Source: Candidatus Xianfuyuplasma coldseepsis (GTDB lineage: Bacteria; Bacillota_I; Bacilli_A; Izemoplasmatales; Izemoplasmataceae). Taken from it: a stretch of DNA of 64,000 bases. Position 1 is the first letter of the stretch, and each line of letters begins with the position of its first letter. The notes under the pieces are model-generated. The model made no database searches and had not been told where the DNA came from. It saw nothing but the letters and a program-made list of their open reading frames with translations. A program made the position numbers and the translations under genes. Of the stretch, positions 9,000 to 20,922 are shown one piece after another. The stretch spans positions 834,698 to 898,697 of the forward strand of contig NZ_CP048914.1 in the NCBI RefSeq assembly GCF_014023125.1, written 5' to 3'.

Positions 9000-9923
9000 T
9001 TATACACTTTTTACAACGTCTTTACTCTCTAAAAACTTCTTGTATTGTTGGCGTCTATTCACCCAGGTTTGGAAGAATTGGAAGGAGTTACCAACAACCC
9101 AGTAAAGAGCTATCCCGTTGTTTGTAATTGCGATACTAACTAACATAAACACCATGAAATAAGACATGTATTTCATCTGGTTTGCTGTTTGTTGTGCTTG
9201 TTTTGTTTGGTACTTTTTATTTTGTAAGTAATCTGGTTTACTTTGTGCATATTTTTGATAACCAAACATCAATACACCAACTAAAATCGCTAAAATGATT
9301 TCTGGGAATAATGATCCAACCGCATCGAAGAATGGTACATTACCAAATACAGTAAAATCAACACCCGCTTTTAAGTCGATACCTAAGAAAGAATAATTAA
9401 GCGATGAATAGTCTTTTAATCCTTCTGCTCCACCAACCGATAGTGGTAAACGGCGTACAACTTGGTACATCGCGATAAAGATTGGCATTTGCAAGAATGG
9501 TAATAAACATCCTAATGGATTAATATTGTACTTCTTATACACTTCCAACGTCTCTTGCTGCATCTTTTTCTGTGATAACTCGTCGGTACGACCTTTGTAT
9601 TTCTCTTGAATCTTATTCAATTCCGGTTGTGCTTGTTGCATATTCAATGTCATCGCATTGGATTTTGAATAGATTGGCCATCCTGCTGAACGGACAATTA
9701 ACGTTACGACAACTAGTCCAATCCAATAATTTCCGCCTAATTGCGTACTTACCCAGAAGGTAAATTCAGCGATTTGAGAAATAATCCATTGTAGCCATCC
9801 CCATCCGCCTTCAGCACCAATTGGTTGTTCATACATCGATGTCCCACCGTTACTACAAGCACTTAGTGCAACCACTAGTAGTAGGGTCATCGCAATCAAT
9901 AATACTCGTTTCTTACGATTCAT
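9000..9923 (-). CDS. yidC: membrane protein insertase YidC/OxaA
   Basis: Inserts and folds inner-membrane proteins with or after Sec. The 307-residue protein has a lipoprotein signal with lipobox LSAC (Cys23), typical of Firmicutes YidC, then the five-helix core starting near residue 60. The conserved motif GCLLPFLQMPIFIAMYQV lies in the middle and ALYWVVGNSFQFFQTW near the end. The positively charged cytoplasmic hairpin is visible as KIQEKYKGRTDELSQKK. Its start overlaps the rnpA stop by 4 bases, the usual order. Confidence 0.95.
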   Translation of the reverse strand: MNRKKRVLLIAMTLLLVVALSACSNGGTSMYEQPIGAEGGWGWLQWIISQIAEFTFWVSTQLGGNYWIGLVVVTLIVRSAGWPIYSKSNAMTLNMQQAQPELNKIQEKYKGRTDELSQKKMQQETLEVYKKYNINPLGCLLPFLQMPIFIAMYQVVRRLPLSVGGAEGLKDYSSLNYSFLGIDLKAGVDFTVFGNVPFFDAVGSLFPEIILAILVGVLMFGYQKYAQSKPDYLQNKKYQTKQAQQTANQMKYMSYFMVFMLVSIAITNNGIALYWVVGNSFQFFQTWVNRRQQYKKFLESKDVVKSV

Positions 9924-10261
9924 TTGCTTTCACCTCGTTTTAATTGTTTGTCGATTAAATTGGTTAATGTTTCGGTTATACTTTGAAAAGACAATCCTTT
10001 TGCAGTTGATTTAACTACAATAAAAATATCAACAACATCGACAACGCCATATTTCGCGATAACTTCCCGAATTTGACGCTTAATTTTGTTGCGTTCCACA
10101 GCATTTCCATACTTTTTCGGAACACTTACAGCAAATCGAAAATGACTCTGTTCATGGTTTTTCTTGGTATATACGACAAAATACTTGTTTCCAGCACTTT
10201 GTCGGTGTTTGATAATCGCTTCGATTTCACTGCCTTTTTTGACTCGATACTCTTTTTTCAT
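9920..10261 (-). CDS. rnpA: ribonuclease P protein component
   Basis: Protein cofactor of RNase P in tRNA 5' maturation. The 113-residue chain starts MKKEYRVKKGSEIEAIIKH and contains the signature with RNKIKRQIREV, a strongly basic helix that binds the RNA. A GTG nine bases upstream is in frame; the ATG at 10261 is preferred because it matches the family and has a GGGTG site at normal spacing. It lies between rpmH and yidC. The RNA subunit gene is not in this window. Confidence 0.95.
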   Translation of the reverse strand: MKKEYRVKKGSEIEAIIKHRQSAGNKYFVVYTKKNHEQSHFRFAVSVPKKYGNAVERNKIKRQIREVIAKYGVVDVVDIFIVVKSTAKGLSFQSITETLTNLIDKQLKRGESK

Positions 10262-10284
10262 AACGATCACACCCTAAATAAAAT

Positions 10285-10321
10285 AAAAACCACCTAAAAA
10301 ACGATTTTCTTTTTCAGGTGG
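10285..10321 (-). terminator. hairpin between rpmH and rnpA
   Basis: On the minus strand, CCACCTGAAAAA pairs with TTTTTTAGGTGG around a 10-base loop and is followed by TTTTTATTTT. It looks like a terminator or attenuator that would let rpmH be expressed at a higher level than rnpA-yidC-khpB. Confidence 0.7.
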
Positions 10322-10355
10322 GTTCAGGTATTTGATATTCGTTTGTTTGTAAGAC

Positions 10356-10502
10356 TTATTCGTCAGATACGGTTAGGTTCTTGCGACCTTTGGCACGACG
10401 TCTTGCAAGAACACGTCTTCCGCCTTTGGTTTTCATACGAGCAAAGAAACCATGTGTTTTAGCTCTTTTACGTTTGTTTGGTTGATATGTACGTTTAGAC
10501 AT
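10356..10502 (-). CDS. rpmH: 50S ribosomal protein L34
   Basis: Forty-eight residues beginning [20 protein letters not shown], with the [20 protein letters not shown] core typical of L34, plus a slightly acidic tail (LTVSDE). AGGAGGTG lies 7 bases before the ATG. It reads away from the origin, divergent from dnaA, as in most Bacillota. Confidence 0.97.
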   Translation of the reverse strand: MSKRTYQPNKRKRAKTHGFFARMKTKGGRRVLARRRAKGRKNLTVSDE

Positions 10503-10874
10503 GAATCAACACCTCCTACTTCATAAGTAAAAACCATGCTATAACATTATATAGTCTATGATTTGTTGTGTCAACACTAATCCAAAAAAAACCAAAAAAG
10601 GTGAAAATTAAAAAAAGTTTTCCACACCCTTTAAGGGCTATTTTTCGTATTTTTACATACCCTAATTGTGGAAATGTGGTCTTTGTGAAAAGACGAAATT
10701 GTGAACATGTGTACAACTATTTTAAACATCTTTATGAAGCGATTTCCTATCCCCAAAGAATTGGATAACCAGGTGTGGATAAAAATAGTTTTCCACATTT
10801 TTAGTGTATAAATAATTTTTCTTTTCCCTCTTTTTTTATGGTATATTATTTGTATAGATTTTGAGGTGAACTGG
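10503..10874. other. oriC: origin of replication, upstream half (rpmH-dnaA intergenic region)
   Basis: A 370-base gene-free, AT-rich region between the divergent rpmH and dnaA genes. A perfect DnaA box lies on the minus strand at 10774-10782 (TGTGGATAA), with one-mismatch boxes at 10618-10626 and 10789-10797 (both TTTTCCACA) and 10667-10675 (TGTGGAAAT). A long T run and TATATT near 10842 probably belong to the dnaA promoter. Placement between rpmH and dnaA and the switch of coding strand here support it as the chromosomal origin. Confidence 0.8.
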
Positions 10875-12248
10875 ATGGAGAAATATAACACAATTTGGGA
10901 AGAAATTAAACAATCGTTAGAGGACGATTTAGATGATGAAGTATTTACCGAGATATTTGAACCTGTAAACACAGTGTTTAAGGTGGTAAATAACTACATT
11001 TATTTAATCGCGCCTAACGATTTTATTAAGCGTAGAATAGAGATGTTGTACCTAAATAAATTAAACCGTTATTTAGAGTTACGTTTAGACGATCCACACA
11101 AGTTCCGCATCATGACAGAAGAACAAGCATCAAAGGAACTTGCAGATGAAAAAGAATTTGCTGTGAACACACCTGATCAAACACTGGTAGATCGCTATAT
11201 TCAGGGGAATATTAATACAAGCTATACGTTTGATAGTTTTGTCGTTGGGAACTCAAATCGTCTCGCTTATACAAGTGCAATAAAAGTCGCTGATCAACCT
11301 GGTATTGTAGCCAACCCACTCTATATTTTTGGTGATGTTGGTCTAGGTAAGACGCATTTAATGCAATGTGTTGGTAATTATATTTTAGAAGGAAACATGA
11401 ATTCACGCGTTTTATATGTAAAAACCGATCAATTTGTCGAAGAATATGTTCGTCACGCATCGAAGAAAAAATTTGATGAGTTTAACGAGAAATACCGTAA
11501 TGTAGACGTTTTATTGGTTGATGATATTCAATTTTTATCTGGAAAAGATCAATCCCAAAATGAATTTTTTAAGTTGTTTGAACTATTACATGGGCAACAA
11601 AAACAAATTGTAATCACGAGTGATCGTAGTGCAAACGAGTTGAAAGATATCATGTCGCGCTTAACGTCGCGCTTTGAGTGGGGGGTTACCGTTGATATCA
11701 ATCGACCGGATTTAGACCACCGAATTAAGATTCTTCGCAAGAAATTAATGGCAGAAACATCGAATGCGGATTTAATTCCCAACGATGTCATTGAATACAT
11801 CGCTAGTGTCTTCGATAATAACGTTCGCGAACTAGAAGGAGCACTAAAACGTGTCTTATTCTATTGTACCGCATTCAACATTGATTTCACTGTTAAAAAC
11901 GCAGAAGCAGCACTGGAAAACCTTGTTAAACCGAGGATAAACGATAATTTCTTAAGTGAGAATAAAATCAAAAATATCATGAGTATTGTCAGCGATTACT
12001 ATCGTATTTCAACAAGTGATTTAATCTCTAAGAAACGAACTGCAAAATATGTGTTTCCACGACAAGTCTCAATGTACTTAATTAAGACATTATATGATCT
12101 TCCTTATAAAAAAATTGGAACATTTTTCAATAATCGAGACCATTCCACTGTAATGCACTCCGTTGAAAAGATAACCAACGAAATTGAAATGGATATAAAT
12201 GTGAAGAAAGATGTGGAGAAACTCACGATAAAATGTGGACAAAAATAG
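10875..12248 (+). CDS. dnaA: chromosomal replication initiator DnaA
   Basis: AAA+ initiator that binds DnaA boxes and melts oriC. The 457 residues comprise domain I (MEKYNTIWEEIKQSL), a short linker, the AAA+ core with GDVGLGKTH and LLVDDIQFL, the arginine-finger segment RLTSRFEWG, and domain IV with the DNA-binding signature RDHSTVMHSVEKI. The start is put at ATG 10875, 6-7 bases after GAGGTG; a GTG at 10866 is in frame but lies on the Shine-Dalgarno sequence. It is the first gene of the dnaA-dnaN pair and probably autoregulated through the flanking boxes. Confidence 0.96.
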   Translation: MEKYNTIWEEIKQSLEDDLDDEVFTEIFEPVNTVFKVVNNYIYLIAPNDFIKRRIEMLYLNKLNRYLELRLDDPHKFRIMTEEQASKELADEKEFAVNTPDQTLVDRYIQGNINTSYTFDSFVVGNSNRLAYTSAIKVADQPGIVANPLYIFGDVGLGKTHLMQCVGNYILEGNMNSRVLYVKTDQFVEEYVRHASKKKFDEFNEKYRNVDVLLVDDIQFLSGKDQSQNEFFKLFELLHGQQKQIVITSDRSANELKDIMSRLTSRFEWGVTVDINRPDLDHRIKILRKKLMAETSNADLIPNDVIEYIASVFDNNVRELEGALKRVLFYCTAFNIDFTVKNAEAALENLVKPRINDNFLSENKIKNIMSIVSDYYRISTSDLISKKRTAKYVFPRQVSMYLIKTLYDLPYKKIGTFFNNRDHSTVMHSVEKITNEIEMDINVKKDVEKLTIKCGQK

Positions 12249-12374
12249 GAAAATTAAATCGCTAAAAATAGCATTATATGATATAATATGACTATGAAAT
12301 ACCGAGCTTTCCACAAATCCACACGACATAATAATAATCAACAATATAATATATAGACAATTAGAGGTGATTTT
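12249..12374 (+). promoter_or_regulatory. dnaA-dnaN intergenic region: dnaN promoter and candidate origin unwinding element
   Basis: Contains TATAAT at 12282-12287, a likely dnaN -10 element, then two DnaA-box-like sequences in tandem (TTTCCACAA at 12308 and AATCCACAC at 12317). These are followed after a few bases by TAATAATAAT (12329-12338). DnaA boxes followed by 3-base repeats resemble the box plus DnaA-trio layout of Bacillus subtilis incC. Assignment as the unwinding site is inference. Confidence 0.45.
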
Positions 12375-13499
12375 ATGAATTTTCAAATCAACAAAGACAC
12401 ACTGCTTAATAATTTGATTGTTGCTCAAAAAGCACTCTCGAATAAAACACCAAATCCTGCTTTGCAAGGAATTAAACTAGAAGTATTAAAAGATCATTTA
12501 GTGATTACAACAAGTAATTCGGACATCGCAATTAAATTAACAGTTAAAGATGCCAGTCTTGCTGTAAAAAGTGAAGGTTCTGTATTAATACCAGGAAAGT
12601 ACTTCATTGAAATCATACGCAAGTTAGATGGATTGAAAGTACAATTGTCCATGGCGGCAGATAACATGCTACGCATTGAAGCGGATCGGTCTGACATTAC
12701 GTTGAATATGATGGATTTAGATGATTATCCCGAATTACAATTCAGTGAAAAAGTAAAATCAATCAAAATTAATGTCCGTGTTCTAAAAACAATCATCCGT
12801 CAAACCGCATTTGCAACGTCATCCATTGAAAATCGTCCAATCTTAACAGGAGTAAACTTCAAAATTGATGGTAAAAAGTTGATTGCCATAGCTACCGACA
12901 GTTATCGTTTAAGTCAAAAAGAAATTGAGTTAAACGAATCATATGAAGCACTCAATATCATTATTCCAGGTCGTAGTTTAGAGGAATTAATCAAAGTCCT
13001 TGAGAACAACAACGACCAAGTTGAGTTGCATTTTGATCATTCAAAAATCTTATTTAAATACAATAATTTGTTGTTCCAATCACGTTTGTTAGAAGGAAAC
13101 TATCCCGAAACATCAAAATTAATCCCAACCGAGTTCGCGACAGTTATCAAATTTAACAAAGAAAACTTATCCACAGCAATTGAACGCGCGAGTTTACTGT
13201 CCAGTCGTGACGGAAATAACGCGATTGTAAAACTAGCACTACGTCAAGACAATATTGTTGAAATCACCTCCAACAGCCCTGAAATCGGGAAAGTCTTAGA
13301 AGAAGTGTATCCAGTGGATGAAATTGTTGGACATCCTTTTAAAATTGCCTTTAGTTCAAAATACATTTTAGATGCGTTAAAAATCTTCAATTCAAGCGAA
13401 GTTTCCGTTAATTTCACCGGTGAAATACGACCATTTATCATCAAAGGTGAATACGACGAAAACATGTTGCAACTCATCCTTCCAGTACGAACCGAATAA
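12375..13499 (+). CDS. dnaN: DNA polymerase III beta subunit (sliding clamp)
   Basis: Ring-shaped processivity clamp. Length 374 is normal. It begins MNFQINKDTLLNNLIVAQKAL and shows the three-fold repeat of clamp domains, with SSIENRPILTGVNF, ATDSYRLSQ and a C-terminal LILPVRTE that matches the usual (M)PMR end. GAGGTGA lies before the ATG. It follows dnaA and has its own hairpin terminator. Confidence 0.96.
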   Translation: MNFQINKDTLLNNLIVAQKALSNKTPNPALQGIKLEVLKDHLVITTSNSDIAIKLTVKDASLAVKSEGSVLIPGKYFIEIIRKLDGLKVQLSMAADNMLRIEADRSDITLNMMDLDDYPELQFSEKVKSIKINVRVLKTIIRQTAFATSSIENRPILTGVNFKIDGKKLIAIATDSYRLSQKEIELNESYEALNIIIPGRSLEELIKVLENNNDQVELHFDHSKILFKYNNLLFQSRLLEGNYPETSKLIPTEFATVIKFNKENLSTAIERASLLSSRDGNNAIVKLALRQDNIVEITSNSPEIGKVLEEVYPVDEIVGHPFKIAFSSKYILDALKIFNSSEVSVNFTGEIRPFIIKGEYDENMLQLILPVRTE

Positions 13500-13522
13500 A
13501 AGCCCAAAAACGGGCTTTTTTT
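13498..13522 (+). terminator. intrinsic terminator of dnaN
   Basis: AAAAGCCC and GGGCTTTT arms around a 6-base loop, then a T run, starting in the stop codon of dnaN. Confidence 0.85.
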
Positions 13523-13608
13523 ATGCTTTTATTTTGTTGTAATTTATAACGTTTTACTATATAATATTTATATACATAATAATATATATGAAAGAAAGCG
13601 GTATTTTT

Positions 13609-13820
13609 ATGGAAAAAATAGCGATCACAACCGACTATATCACCTTAGGTCAATTTATCAAATTTATCGATGTCATTCCTTCTGGAGGTATGGTGAAATA
13701 TATTCTCCAAGAATACACCATATACGTCAACGACGTCGAAGAGTCTCGACGCGGTAAAAAATTATACCCAGGAGACAAGATATTGATTAAATCAATCGGT
13801 GAATATCGCATCACAAAACA

Positions 13821-13824
<4 letters not shown>
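13609..13824 (+). CDS. yaaA: S4-like RNA-binding protein YaaA
   Basis: Small S4-domain protein found between dnaN and recF in most Bacillota; its exact role is not established, though a link to ribosome assembly has been proposed. The 71 residues contain ITLGQFIKFIDVIPSGGMVK and the RRGKKLYPGDKI S4 core. The frame opens at 13588, but the ATG at 13609 gives the length and start seen in Bacillus subtilis YaaA. The stop overlaps the recF start (ATGA). Confidence 0.9.
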
Positions 13825-16815
<2,991 letters not shown>

Positions 16816-16827
16816 GAGGAGATGCAC

Positions 16828-19341
16828 ATGGAAGACAACAATATAACATATGACAACGTTAAAGAAATAAACATCTCCACCGAGATGAAATCATCGTTTC
16901 TAAGCTATGCGATGAGCGTTATCGTATCACGGGCATTACCCGATGTACGTGATGGACTAAAACCGGTTCACCGACGTATTTTATACGGTATGGATGAACT
17001 AGGTGTATACCCCGATAAATCCTATAAAAAATCTGCTCGTATCGTCGGGGACGTTATGGGGAAATATCACCCTCACGGGGATAGTTCCATTTATGACGCC
17101 ATGGTCCGTATGGCCCAAGATTTTAGTTATCGTTATCCACTTGTTAATGGACAAGGGAACTTTGGATCCATCGATGGTGATGGCGCTGCAGCAATGCGAT
17201 ATACCGAGAGTAAAATGACCAAAATCACCACTGAAATGCTCGCGGATATTAAAAAAGATACCATCGATTTTGTTGAAAACTACGATGGTAGCGAAAAAGA
17301 ACCGAGTGTTCTACCGGCAAAATACCCCAATTTACTTGTCAACGGGGCAACCGGTATTGCTGTTGGTATGGCCACCAACATCCCACCGCATAACTTAGGT
17401 GAAGTCATTGATGGAATATTAGCCTATATTGATGACCCAGACATTACCACAGATGACTTAATGGACTACATCAAAGGACCGGATTTTCCAACTGGGGGAA
17501 CCATTATGGGACTCACTGGTTTACGGACTGCATATGAGACGGGAAATGGCTCCATTAAGATACGCGCTAAAACAGAAATAAAAGAACAAAAAAACGGTAA
17601 AAAATCGATTATCATCACCGAAATTCCCTTTCAAGTAAACAAATCACGAATGATTGAAAAAATCGCTGATTTGGCCAAAGAAAAGCGGATTGAGGGAATC
17701 ACTGATTTACGGGATGAATCCAATCGCAATGGAATCCGTGTCGTGATTGAACTACGGAAAGATGTCAATGCCGAAGTCACATTAAACAACTTATACAAAT
17801 ACACAACACTTCAAACATCATTTGGGCTGAATATGTTGGCACTTGTTGATAATCAACCACAAGTATTGCCACTCAAAGATATGTTGGTCCATTATGTGAA
17901 TCATCAAATCGAGGTATTAACCCGAAAAACCAACTTCGATTTAAACCGAGCCAAAGCACGTGCCCATATCTTAGAAGGATTGTTAGTTGCTCTTGATCAC
18001 ATTGATGAAGTGATTGAAACCATCCGCAACTCTTACGATGATGCCGAAGAACAACTAATGACACGGTTTGAGTTAAGCCAAGATCAAGCTAAAGCCATCC
18101 TCGAAATGCGGTTACGCCGGTTAAGTGGATTGGAACGAGAACGACTTGAAGGGGAATTAAAGGAATTGTTATCCACAATTGAAGAGTTGGAATTTATTCT
18201 TGCAAACGAAGATCAAAAATACGAACTCATCAAACAACAATTACTTGATATCAAAGACAAATACGGAGATGAACGACGCAGTGAAATTAGTTTATCGCTT
18301 GATTTAGACATCGAGGACGAAGATTTAATCCCTGTTGAAGATGTTATTATCACCATTACATCATCCGGCTATTGTAAACGGATGAATACCGAGGTATACA
18401 AAACCCAAAACCGCGGTGGAAAAGGGATGAAAGGAATCAAAACCAACGAAGACGATGTGGTGGAACACCTCATCAGCTCCAGTACCCATGATTTCATTCT
18501 ATTCTTCACCAACACTGGTCGGGTGTACAAAATGAAAGGGTATAAAATACCGAATTATGGACGTGCATCCAAAGGACTACCGATTGTCAATTTACTCAAT
18601 TTAGACGACAACGAATCCTTAGCCGCAGTCGCTAAAATTAGCGATTTCGAGTCCGAAGATTTCTTATTCTTTGTCACCAAAAAAGGTGTTGTCAAACGGA
18701 CACCGGTTAGCGACTTCCAAAACATTCGTACCACCGGTATAAAAGCCATTAATTTACGTGATGGTGATGAATTACTCGCCGTACGTTTAACCGATGGTGA
18801 GCGCGATGTTATTATCGGAGCAAGCAATGGTAAAGCCATTCGTTTCCACGAACAAACCGCCCGGGCAATGGGACGAGTAGCCAGTGGAGTGCGAGGAATC
18901 CTCCTTGCTGACGATGATGAAGTGGTTGGATTTACGATTGTTACTGACGACCGTACGCAAATTCTTGTAGTAACGGAAAATGGCTATGGTAAGCGAACAG
19001 AAATCGATGAATATCGCCAACAAAACCGTGGTGGTAAAGGTGTGAAAACACTCAACATCACCGATAAAAACGGCCTTCTCACAAAACTCCGTAGTGTTTG
19101 TGGCGATGAAGATTTAATCATCACCACAACCAAAGGTATGATCATCCGTCTTCCAATCGAACAAATCGCTGTTTCAAAACGGGCGACACAGGGTGTTCGA
19201 CTAATTAAATTGAATGAAGGACACAAAGTCGCAACGATTGCGATTGTACCTCCATCTGAAGACGAAGACGATGAAGTTGTCGAAGAAATGCTTATTGAAG
19301 AGCAAGTAACAGAAACCGAAAACCCATCTCAAGAAGAATAA
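16828..19341 (+). CDS. gyrA: DNA gyrase subunit A
   Basis: Cleavage-religation subunit, 837 residues. The quinolone-resistance region reads [32 protein letters not shown] in the family, here in its sensitive-looking form with Ser; the catalytic Tyr lies in [11 protein letters not shown]. The C-terminal beta-pinwheel carries the GyrA box QNRGGKG (first blade) and a second QQNRGGKGV. The protein ends in an acidic tail of about 30 residues. Two ATGs compete; 16828 has proper spacing from AGGAGG, six bases after the gyrB stop region. Confidence 0.95.
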   Translation: MEDNNITYDNVKEINISTEMKSSFLSYAMSVIVSRALPDVRDGLKPVHRRILYGMDELGVYPDKSYKKSARIVGDVMGKYHPHGDSSIYDAMVRMAQDFSYRYPLVNGQGNFGSIDGDGAAAMRYTESKMTKITTEMLADIKKDTIDFVENYDGSEKEPSVLPAKYPNLLVNGATGIAVGMATNIPPHNLGEVIDGILAYIDDPDITTDDLMDYIKGPDFPTGGTIMGLTGLRTAYETGNGSIKIRAKTEIKEQKNGKKSIIITEIPFQVNKSRMIEKIADLAKEKRIEGITDLRDESNRNGIRVVIELRKDVNAEVTLNNLYKYTTLQTSFGLNMLALVDNQPQVLPLKDMLVHYVNHQIEVLTRKTNFDLNRAKARAHILEGLLVALDHIDEVIETIRNSYDDAEEQLMTRFELSQDQAKAILEMRLRRLSGLERERLEGELKELLSTIEELEFILANEDQKYELIKQQLLDIKDKYGDERRSEISLSLDLDIEDEDLIPVEDVIITITSSGYCKRMNTEVYKTQNRGGKGMKGIKTNEDDVVEHLISSSTHDFILFFTNTGRVYKMKGYKIPNYGRASKGLPIVNLLNLDDNESLAAVAKISDFESEDFLFFVTKKGVVKRTPVSDFQNIRTTGIKAINLRDGDELLAVRLTDGERDVIIGASNGKAIRFHEQTARAMGRVASGVRGILLADDDEVVGFTIVTDDRTQILVVTENGYGKRTEIDEYRQQNRGGKGVKTLNITDKNGLLTKLRSVCGDEDLIITTTKGMIIRLPIEQIAVSKRATQGVRLIKLNEGHKVATIAIVPPSEDEDDEVVEEMLIEEQVTETENPSQEE

Positions 19342-19346
19342 ATAAC

Positions 19347-19380
19347 AAAGGTGCGAATACAATTTGTATTCCACCTTTTT
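19347..19380 (+). terminator. intrinsic terminator of gyrA
   Basis: Long hairpin: AAAGGTG and GAATACAA pair with TTGTATTC and CACCTTT with a small internal mismatch, followed by a T run. Confidence 0.8.
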
Positions 19381-19383
19381 ACG

Positions 19384-19412
19384 TTGACAAAGCATCGATA
19401 TTTTGTTATTAT
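19384..19412 (+). promoter_or_regulatory. sigma-A promoter of the serS T-box unit
   Basis: TTGACA (19384-19389), 17-base spacer, TATTAT (19407-19412), immediately downstream of the gyrA terminator. Confidence 0.8.
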
Positions 19413-19622
19413 CAAACCAACAAATCAACGACGAGGACAAGTACAGTACAAACGCGATACCAAGAGAGTTCATGGTTGGTGTAAATGAACATCGCAAGTC
19501 TGGAAATCTACCTCTGAGAGGAACCAATCCTTCCCGTGTAGTTACGTTATCAACTACGAGTCACAAACTAAGGTGGTACCGCGAATGTTATTTCGCCCTT
19601 AAAACAGGGCGAATTTTTTATT
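19413..19622 (+). promoter_or_regulatory. T-box riboswitch controlling serS (serine specifier)
   Basis: Leader with the features of a tRNA-sensing T-box: AGAGAG and GGTTGGTG in Stem I, the GGAAA-TCT-ACC specifier loop, the T-box sequence AAGGTGGTACCGCG (19570-19583) whose bulge pairs with the uncharged tRNA end, and a terminator hairpin TTCGCCCT/AGGGCGAA plus T run (19592-19618). The specifier at 19507-19509 is read as TCT (Ser), which agrees with the gene it precedes. Uncharged tRNA-Ser should favour the antiterminator and readthrough into serS. Confidence 0.92.
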
Positions 19623-19638
19623 TTAAGGAGGCATTATT

Positions 19639-20913
19639 ATGTTAGATATTCGATTACTTCGAGAACAACCAGATTATTACATTGAATTACTAAACCGTCG
19701 TGGAGGAGATTTCTCCTATATCAACGATCTTTTAGAAAAAGATGCACGACGTCGTGAAATTCTTGGCGAAGTAGAAAGTGTAAAGGCAAAACGCAATGAA
19801 ATTAGCAAAAAAATCGGTCTTTACAAACGAGAAAAGAAAGATCCAAAGCCATTATTTGAAGAAATTGCCAACATCGGACAAGGGATAAATGTGTTGGAAG
19901 AAGAGTTGAAACAACTAGAACTTGATATTCACGATATTCTGCTCAATACACCAAATGTTCCATTAGATGATTTACCGATTGGAACCGATGATAATGACAA
20001 CCTTGAAATTAAAAAAGTTGGAACCATTCCAACCTTTGATTTTGAACCAAAACCACACTGGGATTTGGCTACCAATCTAGATATTCTCGATTTTGAACGA
20101 GCTGGGAAAATCAGTGGAAGTCGCTTTACAGTATACAAAGGGTTAGGTGCAAGGTTAGAACGGGCACTGATTAACTTTATGGTGGATTTACACGCTTTAG
20201 AACACGGTTATACCGAAATTATTCCACCATATATCGTCAATGCGGAATCCATGACGGCAACAGGACAATTTCCTAAATTTAAAGAAGATGCCTTTAAAGT
20301 TGTCGATGAACGGGATTTATACTTAAATCCAACCGCTGAAGTACCAACAATTAATCTTCACCGCAACGAAACGTTATCTGGTGATCAACTTCCCATTAAA
20401 TATACCGCTTTTACAACGGCATTTCGTCAAGAAGCAGGAAGTGCTGGACGTGATACGAGAGGGATTATCCGTCAACATCAGTTTAATAAAGTGGAGTTAA
20501 TCAAATTCACAAAACCAGAAAACTCCTACAAAGAGTTGGATGAGATGCTGGCATGCAGTGAACGCGTCTTACAATTACTAGAATTACCCTATCGTGTTGT
20601 TGTTTTATGTACAGGTGATTTAGGCTTTAGCATGCGAAAAACATACGATATTGAAGTATGGTTACCCGCATTTAACACGTATCGTGAAATTGGATCCATC
20701 TCCAATGCGGAAGATTACCAAGCTCGCCGTGGAAACATCAAGTTTAAACGAGACAAAGACAGTAAACCAGAATATGTCCACACCTTAAATGGAAGTGGCT
20801 TAGCAGTAGGAAGGACGGTTGTTGCGATACTAGAAAACTATCAACAAGCAGATGGAACAATTACCATTCCCAAAGCACTGATTCCATACATGAAAGTAGA
20901 CACAATTAAATAG
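19639..20913 (+). CDS. serS: seryl-tRNA synthetase
   Basis: Class II synthetase, 424 residues. Residues 1-105 form the antiparallel coiled-coil arm that binds the tRNA-Ser long arm. The catalytic core has motif 1 around YTEIIPPYIVN, motif 2 TTAFRQEAGSAGRDTRGIIRQHQF and motif 3 near NGSGLAVGRTVVAILENYQ. GGAGG precedes the ATG at 19639. Expression is under the upstream serine T-box; pepA follows 9 bases later and is probably coregulated. Confidence 0.96.
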   Translation: MLDIRLLREQPDYYIELLNRRGGDFSYINDLLEKDARRREILGEVESVKAKRNEISKKIGLYKREKKDPKPLFEEIANIGQGINVLEEELKQLELDIHDILLNTPNVPLDDLPIGTDDNDNLEIKKVGTIPTFDFEPKPHWDLATNLDILDFERAGKISGSRFTVYKGLGARLERALINFMVDLHALEHGYTEIIPPYIVNAESMTATGQFPKFKEDAFKVVDERDLYLNPTAEVPTINLHRNETLSGDQLPIKYTAFTTAFRQEAGSAGRDTRGIIRQHQFNKVELIKFTKPENSYKELDEMLACSERVLQLLELPYRVVVLCTGDLGFSMRKTYDIEVWLPAFNTYREIGSISNAEDYQARRGNIKFKRDKDSKPEYVHTLNGSGLAVGRTVVAILENYQQADGTITIPKALIPYMKVDTIK

Positions 20914-20922
20914 GAGGACATT

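Noticed and set aside
10516-10972. Short frames across the origin region
   Set aside because: They overlap DnaA boxes and the dnaA start and lack Shine-Dalgarno sites.
13588-13608. Seven extra N-terminal residues of YaaA
   Set aside because: The ATG at 13609 gives the 71-residue length of the Bacillus protein and the upstream ATG has no ribosome-binding site.
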